Assembly (NCBI RefSeq): GCF_021398715.1
Contig: NZ_CP090347.1
Coordinates: forward strand, 1,240,001 to 1,304,000
Length of the DNA stretch: 64,000 nucleotides
Reading direction: 5' to 3'
Source: Microbacterium binotii
GTDB lineage: Bacteria > Actinomycetota > Actinomycetes > Actinomycetales > Microbacteriaceae
Under the pieces are notes generated by a model. That model was not told the DNA's origin, searched no databases, and was given only the letters and a program-made list of their open reading frames with translations. Position numbers and translations under genes: made by a program. Shown here piece after piece: positions 1-7,897 of the stretch. Within the stretch, counting starts at the first letter, position 1; every line of letters begins with the position of its first letter.

Positions 1-714
1 AGCGCCGAGTACTACCTCCGCCTCGAACAGGGGCGCGGCGCTCGCCCCTCCGACCAGGTGCTGGGCGCGCTCGCGGGTGTCCTGGGTCTTGACGCGGAAT
101 CCCGCGCCTACCTCGGACGCCTCGCCGCAGGCGCTCCCGCTCTGCCGGCTCCGGAGGACGCGGCGGTCGCGGACCAGATCGCGCGCGTGCTGGCGCAGTG
201 GACGCATACACCCGCGTACATGTCGGACCGTCACCGCGACGTCGTCGTGGCAAACCCGCTCGCGGCGGCGTTCGGGTTCGGCGGACTGGCGGCCGGGCAG
301 AACGTCGTGATCAACCTCTTCAACGACCGGATGAAGCGCACGCTCGATCAGTGGGAATCGATGACCAGGGCGGCCGTCGCGACCCTCCGCCGCGATGCGG
401 ATCCGGATTCGCCCCGATTGAAGGAGATCATCGAGGAGCTCTCGAAAGACGAGGACTTCGTGCGCATCTGGGAACGTCACGACGTGTCGGGGCCGGAGGA
501 CGCGCAGATCTCGATCATCGTCGAAGGTCTCGGAACGCTCGACGTCGAGATCCAGAACTTCAGCGTGCGCTCCCTCCCGGGCTACATCATGACCGTCATG
601 GCGGCGCCGCCGCGGTCGCTGGCGGCCACCGTCTTCTCACGGCTCGTCGAGCGGTTGACTGCGGCGGAAAGTGGTACTACCGGGGCCTCCCAACCCCTGC
701 AACCCCCTCGGTAG
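1..714 (+). CDS. XRE/MmyB-like transcriptional regulator, 5' end cut off
   Basis: The frame is open from the first base, so the gene begins before the window. The first residues visible (EYYLRLEQG, then VLGALAGVLGLD) match the last part of an XRE helix-turn-helix. The rest (YMSDRHRDVVVANPLAAAFGF, LDQWESM, ELSKDEDFVRIWERHDVSG) has the layout of the MmyB-like ligand-binding domain of actinobacterial regulators. These usually control a neighbouring oxidoreductase or transporter gene; the likely target lies outside the window. About 237 residues are visible, most of a family protein of about 270-290. The stop TAG at 712-714 lies inside a TAGCGT box that may be the promoter of the next gene. Confidence 0.8.
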   Translation, partial: SAEYYLRLEQGRGARPSDQVLGALAGVLGLDAESRAYLGRLAAGAPALPAPEDAAVADQIARVLAQWTHTPAYMSDRHRDVVVANPLAAAFGFGGLAAGQNVVINLFNDRMKRTLDQWESMTRAAVATLRRDADPDSPRLKEIIEELSKDEDFVRIWERHDVSGPEDAQISIIVEGLGTLDVEIQNFSVRSLPGYIMTVMAAPPRSLAATVFSRLVERLTAAESGTTGASQPLQPPR

Positions 715-748
715 CGTTCCGGGTGTCGATCCTCACGAAGGAGCACCC

Positions 749-799
749 ATGACGTATCCCCCCGCGTCCTCCCCTGTCCGAGCGGGCCTTCCGCGATGA
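749..799 (+). CDS. Possible 16-residue leader peptide before the PucR gene
   Basis: An ATG at 749 follows a good ribosome binding site (GAAGGAG at 738-744). It opens a 16-codon frame whose TGA overlaps the ATG of the PucR gene (ATGA at 796-799). A TAGCGT box at 712-717 is well placed as a -10. The peptide resembles nothing I recognise. It could be a coupled leader, or chance use of a strong SD that really serves a different start. The PucR protein itself clearly fits a start at 796, which has no SD of its own at normal distance; that makes coupling from the short frame attractive but unproven. Confidence 0.3.
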   Translation: MTYPPASSPVRAGLPR

Positions 800-1956
800 A
801 CCTGCAAGACGTCGTCGACGAACTGGCCGAGACCCTCGGACGTTCCGTCGTGATCAACGACCTCGCCTATCGTCCGGTCGCGGCCTCCGCCCAGGGCGAC
901 GAGATCGACGAGGTCCGGGCGCGCGCCCTTCTTCGCCGCCAGACCGCGCCGAAAGAGCGGGCGTACCTGGAGAGCCTGCGCCTGCTGCAGTCGCGCCGAC
1001 CGCTCACGATCGACCTGACGCGCTTCAACGCCCGCGAACGGCTCGCCATCCCGATCTGGAGCGACGACGAGCCGGTGGGTGTCCTGTGGCTCATCACGGG
1101 AGGAATGCCTGCCCTCACCGAGCATGACTACCGCGCGATCGACGCGGCCGTCGCCGTCTCACGCGACCTGCTGGTCACCCACTCGCGCACGGCCACGGTC
1201 TCCGTCCGCGCCACCGTCATGCGCGAGCTGCTGGCCGCCGATGTGCTCGCCCGCCGCGAGGCCCTCACCGCCGCGGTGCGGTCCTATGGCGTCGAGCGGG
1301 GACCGGGCAGTGTGGTGCGCGCGGTGTCCGTCGGCTACGACACCGGCGTGGTGCAGCGGGCGGCGCTCGGGCGGGCGCTGGAGAGCCTTCCCGGGGTGCG
1401 CCTCACCTTCTTGGGGGAGGACGGTGCCTCGTTGCTCTTTCTCGGGCACGCGTCCGACACCGACGCGACGGATGCGGCGATCGCCGCCGAGACGGCCGCG
1501 GCGGACGTGCTCCTTCGCGCCATCGGCTCCGCCAGCCTCACGCGCGAGGACAACGACCTGCGCGAGGTCGCCGATCGCGCCATCGCCGCTGCCGCTGTTG
1601 CCGAGGTGCTCCCCTCGCTGGGCGGTCGGGCCGCTGCGGAGGAGATCGGACCCTGGTTGCTGATCTCCGACATCATCGCCGACCCGAGCAGGCTCGCCCG
1701 ATTCTCGCCGGCGGCGCACGTGCTGCTGAATGACACCGACCCGTTGCGTCGGCAGACGATCGAAGCGTTCCTCGACGGTGCGGGCCGGGTGCGAGAGGTC
1801 TGCGATGTGCTGCACATCCACCGCACCACGCTCTACTACCGGCTCGAGAACATGCCGGAACCGGTGCGCGAGGCGCTCGATGACGGCCTGTCGCGCAGCA
1901 CGCTGCATCTCGCGCTGAAACTCGCCGCCTACTGGGAGCACTCGGGGAGGATTTGA
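796..1956 (+). CDS. PucR/CdaR-type transcriptional regulator
   Basis: A 386-residue cytoplasmic DNA-binding protein. The N-terminal half (LGRSVVINDLAYRPVAAS and on) resembles the sensor region of PucR-like regulators. The C-terminal part around residues 320-350 (VREVCDVLHIHRTTLYYRL) is the PucR-type helix-turn-helix, in which HRTTLYYRL is diagnostic. Such proteins typically activate purine, amino acid or organic acid catabolism. The ligand here cannot be told. The stop TGA overlaps the ATG of the following hydrolase remnant, suggesting the two once formed an operon and that the hydrolase was the partner enzyme. Confidence 0.85.
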   Translation: MNLQDVVDELAETLGRSVVINDLAYRPVAASAQGDEIDEVRARALLRRQTAPKERAYLESLRLLQSRRPLTIDLTRFNARERLAIPIWSDDEPVGVLWLITGGMPALTEHDYRAIDAAVAVSRDLLVTHSRTATVSVRATVMRELLAADVLARREALTAAVRSYGVERGPGSVVRAVSVGYDTGVVQRAALGRALESLPGVRLTFLGEDGASLLFLGHASDTDATDAAIAAETAAADVLLRAIGSASLTREDNDLREVADRAIAAAAVAEVLPSLGGRAAAEEIGPWLLISDIIADPSRLARFSPAAHVLLNDTDPLRRQTIEAFLDGAGRVREVCDVLHIHRTTLYYRLENMPEPVREALDDGLSRSTLHLALKLAAYWEHSGRI

Positions 1957-2290
1957 TGGCAGGCGCAGTGGTCACGACCTCGGACGGCGTGCGGCTGCGT
2001 GTATCGGACACCGGCGGAGACGGCGTCCCTCTCGTCATGCTGCACGGCTGGGGGCAGACGGCGGCGCTCTTCGAGGGCCAGTCGACGAGGGCGTGTGGCG
2101 GGTGGTGTCGGAGCAGGTGCACGTGTTCGAGCGGGATGCGGTGTCGTCGCACTTCCCCTTCCTCGAGGCGGCCGAAGCGTTCAACGGGGTCGTGGACGCG
2201 TTTCTGTGCGGCATGACGCACGACGCTTCGACAGACGTCGAGAAAAGGGGGGACACCCGGTCGCAGCTCTCGCGGCCCGTCCACGTCTAG
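1956..2290 (+). pseudogene. Alpha/beta hydrolase remnant with internal deletion and frameshift
   Basis: Two pieces of one alpha/beta hydrolase lie in different frames. From the ATG at 1956, overlapping the PucR stop, the first frame reads an N-terminus with the oxyanion-hole motif MLHGWGQTAALFEGQ. Near 2080 homology moves to another frame reading VDEGVWRVVSEQVHVF, SSHFPFLEAAEAFNGVVDAFL, which looks like the normal C-terminus including the catalytic-His region (SHFPFLE). A family protein is about 260-290 residues; here about 45 N-terminal and 50 C-terminal residues remain, so some 170-200 residues, including the nucleophile elbow, are gone. The gene cannot make an active enzyme. Confidence 0.8.
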
Positions 2291-2323
2291 CGTCGAAACG
2301 AACAGACGCGAGACGAGGTGATC

Positions 2324-3043
2324 GTGGTGGCCGAGATGCCGACGATCGTGCTGGTGCACGGCGCGTTCGCGGACGGAGCGAGCTGGTCGCCCGTCGCGTT
2401 GCGTCTCCAAGGCGCCGGTTTCGAGGTGCGGGTGCCCGCCATCTCCAACCGCAGCCTGGCCGACGATGCCGACTACGTCAGCGCGTTCGTCTCCCGCATC
2501 GCCGGTCCCGTCGTGCTCGTCGGCCACTCCTACGGTGCGACGGTGGTCGGAGTGGCGGGTCGCAGTGAGAACGTCGCGGCCGTGGTCTTCGTGAGCGGGT
2601 ACGTGCTGGATGAGGGCGAGAGTGCGGCGGAGATCCACGCGCGGTTCCCCGCAGCGCCGGCGGTCGAGTTCTTCCGCGAGGTCGCCTACCCCGAGCTCGG
2701 GAACGGCACGCGCCGCGACATCTCGGTGGACGAGAGGGAGTTCGCCTTCCTCGCCGCCGCTGGCCTGCCCGACGACGAAGCCGCCGTGCTGGCCGTGACC
2801 CAGCGCCCGCTCGATGCGGCGGTCCTCAGCGAGCGGGCTCAGGCAGCGGCGTGGCGGACGACTCCGGCATGGGGCGTGATCGGCCTGTCCGACCGGGTCG
2901 TCAACCCCGACGCTCTGCGCTGGGCGTACGAGCGCGCGGGAGCCCGCCAGATCCTCGAACTGGAGGGTCCGCACCTGCTCATGCACACGCATCCGGCGGA
3001 GGTCGCCGCTCTCATCGTGCGTGTGGCGGCGAACCTCACCTGA
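2324..3043 (+). CDS. Alpha/beta fold hydrolase
   Basis: About 239 residues. It has the oxyanion motif VLVHGAFADGASW near the N-terminus, the nucleophile elbow GHSYG, and a catalytic His near the end (GPHLLMHTHPAEVA). The family includes esterases, haloperoxidase-like and salicylate-esterase-like enzymes of about 230-250 residues; substrate unknown. I prefer GTG 2324 because CGAGG lies 5 bases upstream; GTG 2318, GTG 2327 or ATG 2336 are possible. A TAGCGT box at 2288-2293 can serve as its own promoter, so expression need not depend on the broken gene upstream. Confidence 0.8.
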   Translation: MVAEMPTIVLVHGAFADGASWSPVALRLQGAGFEVRVPAISNRSLADDADYVSAFVSRIAGPVVLVGHSYGATVVGVAGRSENVAAVVFVSGYVLDEGESAAEIHARFPAAPAVEFFREVAYPELGNGTRRDISVDEREFAFLAAAGLPDDEAAVLAVTQRPLDAAVLSERAQAAAWRTTPAWGVIGLSDRVVNPDALRWAYERAGARQILELEGPHLLMHTHPAEVAALIVRVAANLT

Positions 3044-3061
3044 ACGCGGCGCGCGGGCCGA

Positions 3062-3412
3062 TCAGTCCCGCAGCAGCGACTGCCAGTCGGCGGGTACCCG
3101 ATCGGCGGGGCCGGGCGCGGGCTGCGACATGGGATGGGAATGGGCGGGCGCGAGCTCGGGACCGGTCGCCATCGTCTCGGATTCGTAGTCCCAGAACCAC
3201 TCCTCGCCAGGCTCGAAGCTCTGGATGATGCGATGCCCGGTGGCGCGCCAGTGCGCCGTGGCGTGCTTGCCGAGAGAATCGTCACAGCACCCCACGTGGC
3301 CGCAGGCGGCGCAACGGCGCAGATGCAGCCACCAGCTGCCCGTCTGCTCGCACTCGACACATCCCGTGCCGCTGGGCGGCACATCAGCTCTGATCTGAGT
3401 CGAATCGTTCAT
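3062..3412 (-). CDS. UBP-type zinc finger protein
   Basis: A 116-residue protein with the Cys/His spacing of a UBP (ZnF-UBP) finger: CVEC at 18-21, CAACGHVGCC at 34-43, and His at about 50, 54 and 60 (KHATAHWRATGHRI). The EEWFWDYES stretch is typical of the bacterial members. Eukaryotic UBP fingers bind ubiquitin tails; the role of the bacterial stand-alone form is unknown to me. Its ATG overlaps the TGA of the MFS gene (ATGA at 3409-3412), so it is translated after that transporter and probably works with it or under the same signal. Confidence 0.85.
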   Translation of the reverse strand: MNDSTQIRADVPPSGTGCVECEQTGSWWLHLRRCAACGHVGCCDDSLGKHATAHWRATGHRIIQSFEPGEEWFWDYESETMATGPELAPAHSHPMSQPAPGPADRVPADWQSLLRD

Positions 3413-4623
3413 GCCTGTGCCTTTCTCGCTCGCATCATCGTGGCAGCCACCACCGTGGCGATGAAGACCAGCGCTGCGAAGATCAGGAGGACCGCCGTCT
3501 GGTCGACGAAGGTCAGGAAGACGCCGACGGCGAGAACCGGAAGCGCCAGTCCGCAGTAGGCGATCAGGAAGATGAGCGCGAGCGTCTCGCCGCGGCGTGA
3601 CGGATCCGCCAGGGCCGACGCGGTTGCGATCGACGCCTTGAACAACAGGCCTACGCCCACGCCCGACACGACGCCGCCGACCAGGAAGAGTGCCAGATTG
3701 GGCAGGACGGCGCCCGCGGCGACCAGCACGAGTCCCACCGCGCACGCCAGCCGGGCGATCCCCAGCTGCACGTGCACGGGCACGCGTGCGAGCAGCACCT
3801 GCGCCGCGGCCGCCGCACCGAACACAGAGAACGTCGTCGCGCCGGCGACGAGGTGATCGTGCTGGTCGAAGGTTCCGGCGAGGAAGGTCGGGGCAAGCGA
3901 GGTGAACAGGCCGAAGAGAGCGAAGCCGGCGAACGCGCCGAAACCCGCGGCGATGAAGATCCGGCGGGATGCGGGCGGCGCCGCCAGGCGCTGGGGGCGG
4001 TACGCGGGGCGCGGCTCCGGCGCCGCCACGGTCTCGGGGACGGCGAGCAGAGCGACCGCCGCGAGCAGCAGCACCACCAGGAAGACCGCATGGGGGAGCA
4101 CGAGCGGATCGGGCAGGAACTCGGCGAACAACCCGCCGATGAGCGGGCCCAGAGCGAGTCCTCCGATGTTCGCGGCCCCCGCGACGGATGCCGCGACGAT
4201 CGCGTTCTCGTCGGGTCGGGCCGCCTGGCGCAGCTCCCCGAGGTGGGCTGTCGCGGTGGCGGTGAGGATCCCGACGCTGACACCGTTGACCAGCCGGGCG
4301 GCGATCAGGCCCGGCACGCTCATGACGGCGAGGAACATGACCGCAGAGACCGCGGACACGAGCACGGCGATCACGAGCATCCGTCGCCGACCGGTCCAGT
4401 CGCTGATATGCCCGAGGAAGAAGAGACTGAAGACGACACCGACGGCGTACGCCGCGAAGATCACCGTGACGATCGACACGGGGAAGTGATCGAGCTCCTG
4501 ATACAGCGGATACAGCGGGGTCGGCACGGTCGAGTACGCCATCACCAGCAGGAAGGCGATCGCCACGATCCAGAACCCGGCCCCGTGGGACACCTTCCGA
4601 CCGGTGCTGCGTACCTGCGACAT
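3409..4623 (-). CDS. MFS transporter, 12-helix type
   Basis: A 404-residue inner membrane protein. Hydrophobic segments start at about residue 15, and the loop between helices 2 and 3 carries GHISDWTGRRRMLV, the MFS signature (G-x3-D-x2-GRR). The sequence continues through about 12 segments to a short basic tail (MMRARKAQA). It resembles the drug-efflux/sugar-efflux branch; the substrate is not readable. The frame stays open further upstream, but ATG 4623 (MSQVRSTGRK) leaves a normal N-terminus. The next gene on the same strand starts within its stop codon. A 30-base perfect palindrome lies upstream at 4699-4728. Confidence 0.85.
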   Translation of the reverse strand: MSQVRSTGRKVSHGAGFWIVAIAFLLVMAYSTVPTPLYPLYQELDHFPVSIVTVIFAAYAVGVVFSLFFLGHISDWTGRRRMLVIAVLVSAVSAVMFLAVMSVPGLIAARLVNGVSVGILTATATAHLGELRQAARPDENAIVAASVAGAANIGGLALGPLIGGLFAEFLPDPLVLPHAVFLVVLLLAAVALLAVPETVAAPEPRPAYRPQRLAAPPASRRIFIAAGFGAFAGFALFGLFTSLAPTFLAGTFDQHDHLVAGATTFSVFGAAAAAQVLLARVPVHVQLGIARLACAVGLVLVAAGAVLPNLALFLVGGVVSGVGVGLLFKASIATASALADPSRRGETLALIFLIAYCGLALPVLAVGVFLTFVDQTAVLLIFAALVFIATVVAATMMRARKAQA

Positions 4624-4698
4624 GCTCCGCCTCCCCGGCCGCCCGCGTGCACGGCCACATCCCTCACAGGCTAGGGCCGGGCGGACGCACGGGGTGCG

Positions 4699-4728
4699 AC
4701 CCGTGTCGAGCATCGCCTCGACACGGGT
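4699..4728. promoter_or_regulatory. 30-base inverted repeat between two divergent operons
   Basis: ACCCGTGTCGAG (4699-4710) and CTCGACACGGGT (4717-4728) are exact reverse complements separated by 6 bases. The site sits in the 208-base gap between the MFS gene (minus) and the molybdopterin gene (plus). A TAGCCT box at 4800-4805 could be the -10 of the plus-strand operon, so the palindrome would lie about 75 bases upstream of it. It may be a repressor or activator operator, or a hairpin in a leader. The regulator is unknown. Confidence 0.55.
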
Positions 4729-4831
4729 GCCGTGCGGCGTCGGCGGAACCGGGCAGACTTCGATGGGCGGAGAGGGTTCTGCGCCGCCTGCGGCGGCGCT
4801 AGCCTGAGCCAACGACGAGACGGAGACGGTC

Positions 4832-5425
4832 ATGGCGGAGTTCACACGCGGATTCGGCGGGCGGCGGCGGGAGTCCGACCCGAGACTCCCACCCGGTCAG
4901 TACCTCACGGCAGACTTCCCCGTCCTGTCGGCGGGGCCCACCCCGCGCATCCCGGAGAGCGAGTGGTCGTTCTCGATCCGCACCGAGTCGGGGGCGGTCA
5001 CCTCCTGGAGCTGGTCCGAGTTCCTCGCGCTGCCGGCCGAGGACGTCCACACCGACATCCACTGTGTGACGCGGTGGTCCAAGCTCGACACGACCTGGCG
5101 CGGCGTCTCGATCGACACGCTCTTCGCCGGCATCGACACCTCGTACGAGTACGCCATGGCGCACTCGTACGGCGGCTACACGACGAACGTGCCCATGGCC
5201 GACCTGCGCGGCGGGAAGGCGTGGATCGCCTACTCGTTCGACGGCGAGCCCCTCGATCCCGAGCACGGTGGCCCTGCGCGTCTGCTGGTACCGCACCTGT
5301 ACTTCTGGAAGAGCGCCAAATGGGTGCGCGGGATCAGCATGCAGAAGCACGACGACCCGGGATTCTGGGAGCAGAACGGCTACAACCTGCACGGCGACCC
5401 GTGGACAGAGGAACGCTACTGGTGA
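4832..5425 (+). CDS. Molybdopterin-dependent oxidoreductase (sulfite oxidase/YedY-like)
   Basis: 197 residues forming a single oxidoreductase molybdopterin-binding domain. The motif HCVTRWSK puts Cys78 as the expected molybdenum ligand, followed by WRGVSIDTLF and HSYGGYTTNVP, as in this family. No twin-arginine signal is visible, so the enzyme should be cytoplasmic, unlike MsrP/YedY. Start ATG 4832 has GAGACGGAGACGG upstream. It is translationally coupled (GTGA) to a ferredoxin reductase-like gene, which would feed it electrons, and then to a DUF6510 protein. The oxidised or reduced substrate cannot be deduced. Confidence 0.88.
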   Translation: MAEFTRGFGGRRRESDPRLPPGQYLTADFPVLSAGPTPRIPESEWSFSIRTESGAVTSWSWSEFLALPAEDVHTDIHCVTRWSKLDTTWRGVSIDTLFAGIDTSYEYAMAHSYGGYTTNVPMADLRGGKAWIAYSFDGEPLDPEHGGPARLLVPHLYFWKSAKWVRGISMQKHDDPGFWEQNGYNLHGDPWTEERYW

Positions 5426-6144
5426 GAACCAGCGACTGGCTCGCCGCCCGGGTGGCCGCCGCCGTCCCCGACACCGCGCACGGCCGCGTGCTGACGCTGG
5501 CCGTTCCCGGGTGGCCGGGCAATGCCCCGGGCCAGCATCTCGACATCCGTCTCACGGCACCCGACGGCTACCAGGCGGAGCGCTCCTACTCGATCGCCTC
5601 CTCCGGACCGGGGGAGAGCGTCGAGATCGCGGTCGACGAGATCCCCGAGGGGGAGGTGTCGCCCTACCTCGTCCGTGTCGCCGAGCCGGGCGACGCGCTC
5701 GAGGTGAAGGGGCCCCTCGGGGCCTACTTCGTGTGGGATGACACCGACCCGTCACCCGTGCAGCTCATCGCGGGCGGCTCGGGCATCGTGCCGCTGCTCG
5801 CGATGGCGCGCGCGCGGGCAGCGTCCGGCGCCGGCGCGCCGTTCCGGCTCCTGTACTCGGTGCGCACGGCGGCCGACGCGCTGTACCGGGACGAGGTCGA
5901 ACGGCTGGGCGTCGCCGGGCTGGATGTGACCTGGGCCTACACGCGCCAGGCGCCCACCGGATGGCCCGGACGCGTCGGCCGGCTCGATGCCGAGCGCATC
6001 GCGCAGGCCACGTGGATGCCGGCGCAGCATCCGCTGACGTTCATCTGCGGCCCGACGAGCTTCGTCGAGGCGGCCGCAGATGCGATGGTCGCGGCGGGAC
6101 ACGACCCCGCGCGCGTGAAGACCGAGAGGTTCGGAGGATCCTGA
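5422..6144 (+). CDS. FAD/NAD(P)-binding ferredoxin reductase-like protein
   Basis: 240 residues with GTG start 5422 overlapping the previous stop (GTGA). RSYSIAS (54-60) is the FAD-binding motif of the ferredoxin-NADP reductase family, AGGSGIVPLL (117-126) is the NAD(P) loop, and FICGPTSFVEA (about 207) is the C-terminal nicotinamide motif. It has no 2Fe-2S domain of its own, so electrons probably pass straight from the flavin to a partner protein. The upstream molybdopterin protein, in the same operon and translationally coupled, is the obvious partner. Confidence 0.88.
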   Translation: MRTSDWLAARVAAAVPDTAHGRVLTLAVPGWPGNAPGQHLDIRLTAPDGYQAERSYSIASSGPGESVEIAVDEIPEGEVSPYLVRVAEPGDALEVKGPLGAYFVWDDTDPSPVQLIAGGSGIVPLLAMARARAASGAGAPFRLLYSVRTAADALYRDEVERLGVAGLDVTWAYTRQAPTGWPGRVGRLDAERIAQATWMPAQHPLTFICGPTSFVEAAADAMVAAGHDPARVKTERFGGS

Positions 6145-6443
6145 TGGACAGCACTCCGCACGTCCGCCCCGACCCGCGCCGCGTCGCCCAGCGCGTCGAC
6201 GGCAACGCGCTCGCCGGCATGCTGGACGCCTTCGCCGGTCTCGATCCCGCCCTCCTCGTGCTGACCTGCGGTCACTGCGGTCGCAGCGCCGCCCTCGCCG
6301 AATGGTCCGTGGAGATGGATGCGGCGGCCGCCATCGTGCGCTGCCGGGGCTGCACACGCACCTTCGCGACCATCTTCCGCCGCGACGGCGGCATCGAGGT
6401 GCGCGCCGCCGGGGGATCCATCTCCACCACGTCCGCCGTCTGA
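6144..6443 (+). CDS. DUF6510-type small zinc-ribbon protein
   Basis: 99 residues. Two Cys pairs, CGHC (42-45) and CRGC (67-70), are spaced like a zinc ribbon or rubredoxin-like knuckle, with DGNALAGMLDAFAG before them. I recognise the pattern as the DUF6510 family, which commonly follows molybdopterin oxidoreductase and ferredoxin reductase genes in actinobacteria. Start ATG 6144 overlaps the preceding TGA by one base. It could be an electron-transfer or assembly partner of the two-enzyme system; there is no direct proof. Confidence 0.8.
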   Translation: MDSTPHVRPDPRRVAQRVDGNALAGMLDAFAGLDPALLVLTCGHCGRSAALAEWSVEMDAAAAIVRCRGCTRTFATIFRRDGGIEVRAAGGSISTTSAV

Positions 6444-6538
6444 GCGGTCCTCGACTCCTGTCGGGGACAGGCGTCGGAGAGGGCGGGTAGCGTCGCCCGC
6501 ATCCGACGCCGAACGGCGGCCGAGACGAGGGAGAGAGC

Positions 6539-7354
6539 ATGCGACTCGAACGAACCGGAATGGTGTCCATCGACCTGACGGGCCAGACGGCGCTGGTGAC
6601 CGCGTCGTCGGCGGGGATCGGCTTCGCGATCGCGCTGCGGCTGGCCGAGGCGGGCGCGGAGGTCATCGTGAACGGTCGCAGCGAGGACTCCGTCTCCCGC
6701 GCCGTGGCCGAGATCAATGCGCAGGTCGAAGACGCGGCGCGTGGCATCGTCGCCGACGCCGCCGATGAAGCCGGGGCGGCGACACTGGTGGCGGAGGCGG
6801 GACGCGTCGATGTGCTCGTGAACAACCTGGGGATCTTCGAGGCCGCCGAGGCGCTGGAGATCGACGACGCCGCCTGGCGGCGCTTCTTCGAGACGAATGT
6901 GCTCTCCGGGGTGCGCCTGACGCGCGAGCTGCTGCCGCAGATGATCCGGCGCGGCTGGGGTCGCGTGCTCAACATCGCGAGCGACTCGGCCGTCGTCATC
7001 CCCGCCGAGATGATCCACTACGGCACCTCGAAGACCGCCGTGCTCGGAGCCTCACGCGGATTCGCCAAGGCTGCCGCGGGCACGGGCGTCACGGTGAACG
7101 CCGTCATCGCCGGACCCACCCACACTCCCGGCGTGGAGGAGTTCGTGGCGCAGGTCGTCGGGCGGGACCTGCCGTGGGACGAGGCGCAGCGCGAGTTCAT
7201 GCGCACGGCGCGCCCGCAGTCGCTGCTGGGGCGCCTCATCGAGCCGAGCGAGATCGCCAACATGGTCGTCTACCTCGCCTCGCCGCTCGCGTCGGCGACG
7301 ACCGGCGCGGCGGTGCGCGTCGACGGCGGCTACGTGGACTCGATCGTCCCCTGA
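6539..7354 (+). CDS. SDR family oxidoreductase
   Basis: 271 residues, classical short-chain dehydrogenase/reductase. The cofactor loop reads TASSAGIG (21-28), a variant of TGxxxGIG. It also has VNNLGIF (NNAG-like), a Ser in NIASDSA at about 147 and the YGTSK active site with Tyr about 160 and Lys about 164. The C-terminal end (VNAVIAGPTHTPGV, then GAAVRVDGGYV) is normal. The substrate is unknown. ATG 6539 follows GAGGGAGAGAG; TAGCGT at 6488-6493 may be the -10. Its 3' end overlaps the convergent gluconokinase gene by 25 bases. Confidence 0.88.
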   Translation: MRLERTGMVSIDLTGQTALVTASSAGIGFAIALRLAEAGAEVIVNGRSEDSVSRAVAEINAQVEDAARGIVADAADEAGAATLVAEAGRVDVLVNNLGIFEAAEALEIDDAAWRRFFETNVLSGVRLTRELLPQMIRRGWGRVLNIASDSAVVIPAEMIHYGTSKTAVLGASRGFAKAAAGTGVTVNAVIAGPTHTPGVEEFVAQVVGRDLPWDEAQREFMRTARPQSLLGRLIEPSEIANMVVYLASPLASATTGAAVRVDGGYVDSIVP

Positions 7355-7863
7355 GCGGGAAGGGCCGCGACGATCCGCGCGACCACCTCCGGGACGCTGT
7401 CGCGCGTCGAGACCGTCACACCCCACTCGTCGGCCTCGAGCGGCTCGAGCGCGTCGAGCTGCGAGGCGAGCAGGGCGACAGGCATGAAGTGATCGGTGCG
7501 CGCCGCCATCCGCTTCGCGAGGGTGGCCTCGTCGAGTTCCAGTGCGGCGAAGAAGATCGGCGCCGTGGCCTCGGCGCGGATGAGGTCACGGTACCGGCGG
7601 CGCAGCGCCGAGCAGGCGATGACGACGGGACCCTTTTCGCTCGCCGTGCCGAAGGCGAGACCGACGCGTCCGAGCCACGGCGCGCGATCCTCGTCGGTCA
7701 GCGGCACACCGGCGGCCATCTTGGCCCGCGCCGCATCGTCGTGCAGATCGTCGGCGTCGAGGTAGACGCCGCCGAGACGCGCGGCCAGGGCGAGGGCGAC
7801 CGTCGACTTCCCGGCGCCCGAGACGCCCATGACGACGATCCGCATCCGTCCTGCTTCGCTCAT
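7330..7863 (-). CDS. gntK: Gluconokinase
   Basis: 177 residues, cytoplasmic, GntK/AroK-like P-loop kinase phosphorylating gluconate to 6-phosphogluconate for the pentose phosphate pathway. Walker A is GVSGAGKST (13-21), followed by DADDLH, the gluconate-site motif of the family, LTDEDRAPWL and CSALRRRYRDLIR. ATG 7863 lies 7 bases after a TAGGCT box (7876-7871, minus strand), so the message is probably leaderless; ATG 7845 is a later alternative. No gluconate permease is adjacent, so gluconate must come from elsewhere or from sugar oxidation. Confidence 0.9.
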   Translation of the reverse strand: MSEAGRMRIVVMGVSGAGKSTVALALAARLGGVYLDADDLHDDAARAKMAAGVPLTDEDRAPWLGRVGLAFGTASEKGPVVIACSALRRRYRDLIRAEATAPIFFAALELDEATLAKRMAARTDHFMPVALLASQLDALEPLEADEWGVTVSTRDSVPEVVARIVAALPAQGTIEST

Positions 7864-7897
7864 ACGATCGAGCCTAGGACCGCCGGGTGAGCGCCTG

